Positions 58,813-64,000 of a stretch of DNA of 64,000 nt are shown here, in pieces. The position numbers and the translations under genes are program-made. Source of the stretch: Actinokineospora xionganensis (GTDB lineage Bacteria; Actinomycetota; Actinomycetes; Mycobacteriales; Pseudonocardiaceae); contig NZ_JABVED010000011.1 of NCBI RefSeq assembly GCF_014323725.1, forward strand, positions 62,001-126,000, written 5' to 3'. The notes beneath the pieces were generated by a model, which was not told the origin of the DNA, did not search any database, and saw only the letters and a list, made by a program, of their open reading frames with translations. How positions within the stretch are numbered: position 1 is the stretch's first letter; every line of letters begins with the position of its first letter.

Positions 58813-60297
58813 GTGCCCTCTCCGACCACGTCACGCCGTGTCGCCATGCTCACCCTCGGGTGTGCCCGCAATGAAGTCGACTCCGAAGAACTCGCAGGTC
58901 GCCTCTCCGGCGGCGGCTGGGACCTGGTCGACCTCGAAGGCGATGAAGCGGCCCCCGACGTCATCGTGGTCAACACCTGCGGCTTCGTCGAGTCCGCCAA
59001 GAAGGACTCCGTGGACACCTTGCTCGCCGCCGCCGACACCGGCGCGAAGGTCGTCGCCGTCGGGTGCATGGCCGAGCGCTACGGCGCCGAGCTGGCCGAG
59101 AGCCTGCCCGAGGCCAGCGCGGTCCTCGGCTTCGACCACTACCCGGACCTCGCCGAGCGCCTCGGCGACATCGTCCAGGGCCACGCCATCCCGTCGCACA
59201 CCCCGGTCGACCGCCGCACGCTGCTGCCGATCACCCCCGTGCAGCGCCAGGAGGCGGCCACCGACGTCACCGTCCCCGGTCACGGCTGGGGCCCGCGGGT
59301 CATGCGCAAGCGCCTCGACGACGCCCCGGTGGCCTCGCTGAAGATCGCCTCGGGCTGCGACCGCCGCTGCTCGTTCTGCGCGATCCCGTCCTTCCGCGGC
59401 TCCTTCGTCTCCCGCATCCCCGACGAGATCGTCGCCGAGGGCGCGTGGCTGGCCGAGCAGGGTGTGCGCGAGCTGGTCCTGGTCAGCGAGAACTCCACCT
59501 CCTACGGCAAGGACCTCGGCCGCGAGCACGCGGGCCAGGGCGCCCTCGAAGCCGTCCTGACCCGCCTGGCCGCGATCCCCGGCATCGACCGCGTCCGCGT
59601 GTCCTACCTGCAGCCCGCCGAGACCCGCCCGAACCTGGTGCGCGCCATCGCCACCACCTCCGGTGTCGCGGACTACTTCGACATGTCCTTCCAGCACTCC
59701 AGCGAGACCGTGCTGCGCCGAATGCGCCGCTTCGGCAACACCGAGTCGTTCCTCGGGCTGGTCAAGCAGATCCGCGAGCTGTCGCCCGCCGCAGGCATCC
59801 GCAGCAACGTGATCGTCGGATTCCCCGGCGAGACCGAGGACGACGTCGACGAACTCGCCCGATTCCTCACCGAGGCCAAGCTCGACGCGGTCGGCGTGTT
59901 CGGCTACTCCGACGAGGACGGCACGGAGGCCGAGAACCTGGGCGACAAGCTCGACGCCGACACCATCGGCGCGCGCGTCGCCCGGATCTCCGCGCTGGTC
60001 GAGGAGCTGACCACGCAGCGCGCCGAGGACCGCATCGGCTCCGAGGTCGTCGTGCTCATCGAGCGCGAGGAGTCCGAGGACGAGGACTGCAGCGGCCGCG
60101 CCGCCCATCAGGCTCCTGAGGTCGATGGCGAGTGCGTCGTGGTCGACGGCAGCAACGAAATCGACAGCGGGCCCGTCCTTGTCAGCGACCTGGTCGTTGG
60201 CGACCTCGTTCGCTGCCGGGTGATCGACAGCGAGGGTGTCGACCTCGTCGTCGAGCCCGTCGAGATCATCCCGCGCGCGGTGGTGGCGTCCCCATGA
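58813..60297 (+). CDS. rimO: ribosomal protein S12 methylthiotransferase RimO
   Basis: A 494-residue radical-SAM enzyme that methylthiolates Asp89 of ribosomal protein S12. The N-terminal UPF0004 domain has the cluster Cys in [23 protein letters not shown] and VGCMAERYG; the radical SAM motif CDRRCSFC is near residue 182; the TRAM domain closes the protein. The acidic insert in the TRAM region ([16 protein letters not shown]) is longer than usual. The start is GTG 58813, or 58807. Its ATGA overlaps pgsA. Confidence 0.95.
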   Translation: MPSPTTSRRVAMLTLGCARNEVDSEELAGRLSGGGWDLVDLEGDEAAPDVIVVNTCGFVESAKKDSVDTLLAAADTGAKVVAVGCMAERYGAELAESLPEASAVLGFDHYPDLAERLGDIVQGHAIPSHTPVDRRTLLPITPVQRQEAATDVTVPGHGWGPRVMRKRLDDAPVASLKIASGCDRRCSFCAIPSFRGSFVSRIPDEIVAEGAWLAEQGVRELVLVSENSTSYGKDLGREHAGQGALEAVLTRLAAIPGIDRVRVSYLQPAETRPNLVRAIATTSGVADYFDMSFQHSSETVLRRMRRFGNTESFLGLVKQIRELSPAAGIRSNVIVGFPGETEDDVDELARFLTEAKLDAVGVFGYSDEDGTEAENLGDKLDADTIGARVARISALVEELTTQRAEDRIGSEVVVLIEREESEDEDCSGRAAHQAPEVDGECVVVDGSNEIDSGPVLVSDLVVGDLVRCRVIDSEGVDLVVEPVEIIPRAVVASP

Positions 60298-60932
60298 GTC
60301 CGGCCGCGACCGGCGACGACGCCCCCGCCGCCGAACCGACGCGGCCGGTGTTACCGGAGCCGACCCAGGTCCCGGTGCTCAACATCGCCAACCTGCTCAC
60401 GCTGTCGCGGCTCGCTCTTGTCCCGGTGTTTCTGGTCGCCCTTTTCGTCGGCGACGGCCACGACACCACCTGGCGGCTCATCGCCACCGCCGTGTTCGGC
60501 GTCGCCTCCGTCACCGACCATGTCGACGGCTGGCTGGCCCGCAAGCACGGCCTCATCACCGACTTCGGCAAGATCGCCGACCCGATCGCCGACAAGGCCC
60601 TCACCGGGGCCGCGCTCATCGGGCTCAGTGTGCTCGGCGACCTGCCGTGGTGGGTGACGCTGGTCATAGCCGCCCGCGAGATCGGCGTGACCCTGCTCCG
60701 CTTCTGGGTCATCCGCCAAGGCGTGATCCCGGCGAGCCCCGGGGGCAAGCTCAAGACGCTGACGCAGATCCTCGCGATCACGCTCTTCCTCCTTCCGCTG
60801 CCCGCGGGCTGGCTGGTCGTCGCCTGGACGATCATGGGCATGGCGATCGCCCTGACCGTCGTCACGGGCGTCGACTACGTGATCCGCGCGGTGCGCCTGC
60901 GCGCGATGGGCAAGCGGGCCGTCGGATCATGA
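60294..60932 (+). CDS. pgsA: CDP-alcohol phosphatidyltransferase (PgsA-like)
   Basis: A 212-residue integral membrane enzyme that probably makes phosphatidylglycerol phosphate. The CDP-alcohol motif D-x2-DG-x2-AR-...-D-x3-D is read in [27 protein letters not shown] near residues 77-103. About five spans follow. It overlaps both neighbours (rimO and cinA) by four bases, forming a coupled rimO-pgsA-cinA run; the mycobacterial counterpart is pgsA3 (recalled). Confidence 0.93.
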   Translation: MSPAATGDDAPAAEPTRPVLPEPTQVPVLNIANLLTLSRLALVPVFLVALFVGDGHDTTWRLIATAVFGVASVTDHVDGWLARKHGLITDFGKIADPIADKALTGAALIGLSVLGDLPWWVTLVIAAREIGVTLLRFWVIRQGVIPASPGGKLKTLTQILAITLFLLPLPAGWLVVAWTIMGMAIALTVVTGVDYVIRAVRLRAMGKRAVGS

Positions 60933-61438
60933 CCCCGCTGGCGCTGGTCCCCGGTCTGACGGCGGAGCCCGTCGCCGCGCTGATCGACCGTCTCCGCGAG
61001 CGCGGCGAGACCGTCGCCACCGCCGAGTCGCTCACCGCCGGGCTCCTCACAGCCGTCCTGACCAGCGTTTCCGGCTCCAGCGCGGTGGTGCGCGGCGGGC
61101 TGGTCGTCTACGGCACCGACCTCAAGTCGTCCCTCGCCGGGGTCGACGCCGCGTTGCTCGCCACGAACGGCGCGGTCGATCCCGACGTGGCCGTGCAACT
61201 CGCCGCGGGCGCCCGCGAACGGTGCCGGGCGAGCATCGGAATCGGGCTCACGGGCGTCGCCGGACCGGACCCGCAGGACGGTGTGACGCCGGGCACGGTC
61301 TGGGTGGCGTTGATCAGCGCGCGCGGCCCGAGTGTGGCGTTGCTGACGCTCTCCGGAGATCGCGAGGAGGTCCGCGCGGGCGCTGTCCGAGGTGCGCTGG
61401 ACCTGCTCACGGCCGATCTCGATACGCTCATCGAGTGA
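60929..61438 (+). CDS. CinA C-terminal (PncC) nicotinamide-nucleotide amidase
   Basis: A 169-residue protein of the CinA C-terminal/PncC domain, which deamidates nicotinamide mononucleotide and recycles pyridine nucleotides. The motifs TVATAESLTAGLLTAVLTSVSGSSAVVRGG (Ser and Lys region) and IGIGLTGVAGPDPQDGVTPGTVWVAL are intact. The N-terminal CinA half is absent, as in most actinobacteria. The ATG overlaps the pgsA stop. Confidence 0.92.
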   Translation: MTPLALVPGLTAEPVAALIDRLRERGETVATAESLTAGLLTAVLTSVSGSSAVVRGGLVVYGTDLKSSLAGVDAALLATNGAVDPDVAVQLAAGARERCRASIGIGLTGVAGPDPQDGVTPGTVWVALISARGPSVALLTLSGDREEVRAGAVRGALDLLTADLDTLIE

Positions 61439-61525
61439 GGTTGTCGTCACCAAGAGTGCCTGACATGATCACGTCCGAAACCGGCGAACCGGCGTCCACC
61501 AGGGAACATTCGATCCTCTTCGATC

Positions 61526-61542
61526 GTTCGCTCTTGGCGGAC
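61526..61542. promoter_or_regulatory. ClgR-box-like sequence upstream of clgR
   Basis: GTTCGCTCTTGGCGGAC resembles the ClgR operator (CGC-N5-GCG type spacing) and lies about 140 bp before the clgR start. ClgR activates itself in mycobacteria and streptomycetes (family knowledge). The match has mismatches, so it is tentative. Confidence 0.4.
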
Positions 61543-61682
61543 TACCCGCAAAGACGCTGCGGTTCGTCGGCGTCAGTCGGTAACGTTGTGGAGGAGACGG
61601 CCACGCGTTGTCCCCGAGCCGGTCACCGACCGGGACGGGAACGACGTTCGGACTGGTTCCGCAGGAGGAAGGGAGGTGCGCG

Positions 61683-62120
61683 ATGACCGTGCTGTTGCGA
61701 GAGGCGATCGGTGATCGGCTCCGACACGCCCGCACCAACCAGCAGCGCACGCTGCGGGAGGTCTCCCGCTCCGCGCGGGTCAGCCTGGGCTACCTCTCCG
61801 AGGTAGAACGCGGGCGCAAAGAGGCCTCCAGTGAACTCCTGGCCGCCATCTGCGACGCCCTCGCCCTGCCGCTGTCGGAACTGCTCCACAAGGTGGCCGC
61901 CGACATCGGCGCGCTGACCGCGGTGGAGCACTCCATGCCGGAGCAGGCCGTCGAGGAGTCCACCAGGCCGACCGGCCCACGTGCCTCGGCCGAGGGCGGC
62001 AGGCTGGTCCCCGCGATCGTCGGGGAGAACCTGGCCGATCTGCGCATTCAGCCCGCGCTGTCGCACCGGATCGAGACCTCCCTGGGCGGCACCAGGGCGG
62101 GCGCGGTGTTCGCGGCCTGA
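61683..62120 (+). CDS. clgR: ClgR transcriptional regulator
   Basis: A 145-residue activator of clp protease and envelope-stress genes. The HTH is [39 protein letters not shown] (about residues 20-58), a near-universal actinobacterial ClgR pattern. The long linker and C-terminal end ([19 protein letters not shown]) end in AGAVFAA, an Ala-rich tail that in other actinomycetes is a degradation signal. The ATG has a GGAGGAAGGGAGG site. The 244-bp upstream gap holds a ClgR-box-like sequence only. Confidence 0.93.
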   Translation: MTVLLREAIGDRLRHARTNQQRTLREVSRSARVSLGYLSEVERGRKEASSELLAAICDALALPLSELLHKVAADIGALTAVEHSMPEQAVEESTRPTGPRASAEGGRLVPAIVGENLADLRIQPALSHRIETSLGGTRAGAVFAA

Positions 62121-62123
62121 CCT

Positions 62124-62537
62124 GTGTGGGTCATGGTCGCGATCGCGGCCGCCGTCGTCGTGGCAGCGGCCGTTCCCGTGCTGACCGGCGCGCACCGGCG
62201 TCCCATGGGCGCCCCCGTCCGGGTACGGGCTGATTCCGCGATCGCGCGGTCCCGACGGCTGCTCGCCGACATCGACGCCGTCGCCCTGAGATCCACAACA
62301 CTGGGCCCGGTCCGTCGTGCGGCGGCGGCACTCGTCTCCGCGATCGAGCGCGCCACCGACGAATCCGCGCAGGCCACAGCCGTGGACGGGCTGCGCGAGG
62401 TGCGCGACGACGTCCGCGCGCCACACCCCGACCCCGTGGCTTTGGTCGCCCGTTCGGCCGCGCTGACCGCCGCCCTGGTCGGGGATCACCCGCAGACCGG
62501 GTCCGGACATCAGGGTCGATCTCCGAGGGAACCCTGA
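62124..62537 (+). CDS. single-span membrane protein between clgR and pspA
   Basis: A 137-residue protein with one N-terminal span (MVAIAAAVVVAAAVPVLTGA) and a helical soluble part (SAIARSRRLLADIDAVALRS and ALVSAIERATDESAQATAVDGLREVRDDV). It starts 3 bp after clgR, so it is in the operon, but mycobacteria have no gene here (recalled). It resembles no family I know. The position suggests a role in the ClgR-PspA envelope-stress response. Confidence 0.75.
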   Translation: MWVMVAIAAAVVVAAAVPVLTGAHRRPMGAPVRVRADSAIARSRRLLADIDAVALRSTTLGPVRRAAAALVSAIERATDESAQATAVDGLREVRDDVRAPHPDPVALVARSAALTAALVGDHPQTGSGHQGRSPREP

Positions 62538-62711
62538 AATCTGCTGGGTCTGGTGGTACGGCTTCCACGCACCTGACACGATGGAACCCACAACGGTGCC
62601 GGAGCGTTGCCTCTTCGTTGGCGGCGCGGACCCCAGCGGGGCCCGCGAGGGGTCGCGACGCGGCAGCGGGGTCCAGTGATCCGGCAGGTACGAAGAAGGC
62701 AGGCGGAGGAG

Positions 62712-63554
62712 ATGGCCAACCCGTTCGTGAAGTTCTGGAAGTACCTCATGGCGTCGTTCTCGTCGAAGATCGACGAGCACGCCGACCCGAAGGTGCAGAT
62801 CCAGCAGGCCATCGAGGAGGCGCAGCGCGCGCACCAGGCCCTCTCACAGCAGGCCGCGGCGGTGATCGGCAACCAGCGCCAGTTGGAGATGAAGCTCAAC
62901 CGCCAGCTCGGTGAGGTCGAGAAGCTGCAGTCCTCGGCTCGCCAGGCCCTCGTGCTGGCCGACGAGGCCCGGTCCAAGGGCGACGAGCAGAAGGCGACGC
63001 AGTTCGAGAACGCCGCGCAGTCCTTCGCCACCCAGCTCGTCACCGCCGAGCAGGGCATCGAAGACCTCAAGACGCTGCACGACCAGGCCCTGCAGGCCGC
63101 GGGCGCGGCCAAGACCGCGGTCGAGCGCAACGCGATGGTCCTGCAGAACAAGCTCGCCGAGCGCACGAAGCTGCTCAGCCAGCTCGAGCAGGCCAAGATG
63201 CAGGAGCAGGTCTCCAAGTCGCTCAACCAGATGAGCGAACTCGCCGCGCCGGGCAACACCCCGTCGCTCGAGGAGGTCCGCGACAAGATCGAGAAGCGGT
63301 ACACCACCGCCCTCGGGTCCGCCGAGCTCGCCCAGAACTCGGTGCAGGGCCGGATGATGGAGGTCCAGGCCTCCACCACGGAGATGGCGGGCCACTCGCG
63401 GCTCGAGCAGATCCGCGCGTCCATGGCGGGCGGCAAGGTCGCGGGCGAGGTCACCAGCGGACCGGCGGCGGCCGCGCCGACGGCCAACATCCAGGCGGAG
63501 ATCCAGCAGCGGGTGGCCCAGGAGCAGAAGGCCAACCCGCAGGCCGGTTCCTGA
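62712..63554 (+). CDS. pspA: PspA/IM30 phage-shock protein
   Basis: A 280-residue coiled-coil protein that binds and protects the cytoplasmic membrane. The core is [41 protein letters not shown], followed by long helices ([26 protein letters not shown], then [32 protein letters not shown]). The length and heptad pattern match mycobacterial PspA. A GGAGGAG site precedes the ATG. ClgR is expected to drive its expression. Confidence 0.94.
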   Translation: MANPFVKFWKYLMASFSSKIDEHADPKVQIQQAIEEAQRAHQALSQQAAAVIGNQRQLEMKLNRQLGEVEKLQSSARQALVLADEARSKGDEQKATQFENAAQSFATQLVTAEQGIEDLKTLHDQALQAAGAAKTAVERNAMVLQNKLAERTKLLSQLEQAKMQEQVSKSLNQMSELAAPGNTPSLEEVRDKIEKRYTTALGSAELAQNSVQGRMMEVQASTTEMAGHSRLEQIRASMAGGKVAGEVTSGPAAAAPTANIQAEIQQRVAQEQKANPQAGS

Positions 63555-63561
63555 CCGAGCG

Positions 63562-64000
63562 ATGACGGGGTCGCGCAGGCGTGAGCTGATCAAGCTCGGA
63601 GAGTTCGTAGGCCAACACGTGCGCGGCCCCTACGCGGACCAGATCCGCGGCACGATCGCCAGATGGCGTGATCCGCGGGCCAAGGCCCTGCGGCTGCGCC
63701 GCCAGGCGCAGAGACGGACCAGGCTGTGGGCCGCCACCGGTGTCACCACCGGTGGCGGCGCCGCCGTCCTGCAGACCGCCGTCGAGTCCCCTGGCGCGGC
63801 CCCTGGGGTCCTCATCGGCGCCACCGCCATCGCGGGCTTCATGGCGGTCACCGCGGGCCTCAAGTCGCGACGGCTGCACAAGGAGCCGCTGCCGGAGCCG
63901 ATCCGCGTCCCCGCGCCGCTGCCCGCCCGCGGCTCCCAGGCCCGCGAACCGATGCGCCGCCTCGAGGAAGCCGAGGACACCCTCCACGAACTGCTGTCGC
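63562..64000 (+). CDS. PspM-like membrane protein (partial)
   Basis: The gene starts 8 bp after pspA and runs past the right edge; 146 residues are visible. A basic segment (RDPRAKALRLRRQAQRRTR) precedes two hydrophobic stretches (LWAATGVTTGGGAAVLQTAV and GVLIGATAIAGFMAVTAGL), then a Pro-rich region and the start of a helix (EPMRRLEEAEDTLHELLS). The mycobacterial partner in this position is PspM (Rv2743c, recalled), an anchor for PspA. Confidence 0.8.
   Translation, partial: MTGSRRRELIKLGEFVGQHVRGPYADQIRGTIARWRDPRAKALRLRRQAQRRTRLWAATGVTTGGGAAVLQTAVESPGAAPGVLIGATAIAGFMAVTAGLKSRRLHKEPLPEPIRVPAPLPARGSQAREPMRRLEEAEDTLHELLS

Overview
The window is a stretch of core chromosome from a high-GC actinomycete. 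Heavy GTG start use, many 4-nt ATGA/GTGA stop-start overlaps, an XRE/DUF397 regulator pair and a gene order closely following the Mycobacterium tuberculosis Rv2844-Rv2743c region (recalled synteny, not computed) point to the Pseudonocardiales, for example an Actinokineospora/Saccharothrix/Lentzea-like organism; the genus is inference.

Region by region: 0-9 kb is the translation-factor block: a divergent DUF4439/lipoprotein pair, then rimP-nusA-ylxR-infB-(frameshifted ylxP)-rbfA, a Tat-exported esterase, a CnpB/NrnA-type DHH phosphoesterase and a lipoprotein. 9-14 kb holds a UgpBAEC-like carbohydrate/glycerophosphodiester ABC importer behind a HutC/DasR-like palindrome. 14-20 kb has a stand-alone HsdR-N-like nuclease, a CGNR zinc-finger protein divergent from a MATE exporter, an MFS transporter, truB and ribF. 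20-27 kb carries an HTH regulator, a 2'-5' RNA ligase, rpsO, pnp, pepR, dapB and a small TPR-like membrane protein. 27-38 kb is an accessory stretch of regulators, exporters, acetyltransferases, an AlkX/YcaQ-type crosslink glycosylase, a large LuxR ATPase, a PucR activator and an RHH-DUF4097 pair. 38-45 kb contains thyX, an ACT protein, a Ser/Thr kinase, dapA, RNase J and a tiny tautomerase. 45-50 kb has a SulP-carbonic anhydrase fusion with a minute coupled ORF, an EamA exporter, a spermidine-synthase-like protein and an acyltransferase. 50-64 kb contains ftsK, a GYPQ-repeat membrane protein, a lipoprotein, a phospholipase A2, a MerR regulator, an ArgA-like acetyltransferase, a thiolase, rimO-pgsA-cinA and the envelope-stress cluster clgR-(novel membrane gene)-pspA-pspM, which runs off the end.

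The most unusual signal is a family of intergenic repeats built of 21-nt units beginning GAGTCCAACGTTCA or a close variant. Two copies (9170-9317 and 35536-35664) form near-perfect hairpins with arms of 47-56 bp; three shorter or degenerate copies lie at 13846, 19494 and 49613. All follow the 3' ends of genes, and one supplies the last codons and the stop of the LuxR gene. Three genes show apparent single-base frameshifts (ylxP, the XRE regulator, a small membrane protein at 56.7 kb), which may be real decay or sequencing errors. No rRNA, tRNA, CRISPR array or intact insertion sequence was seen.
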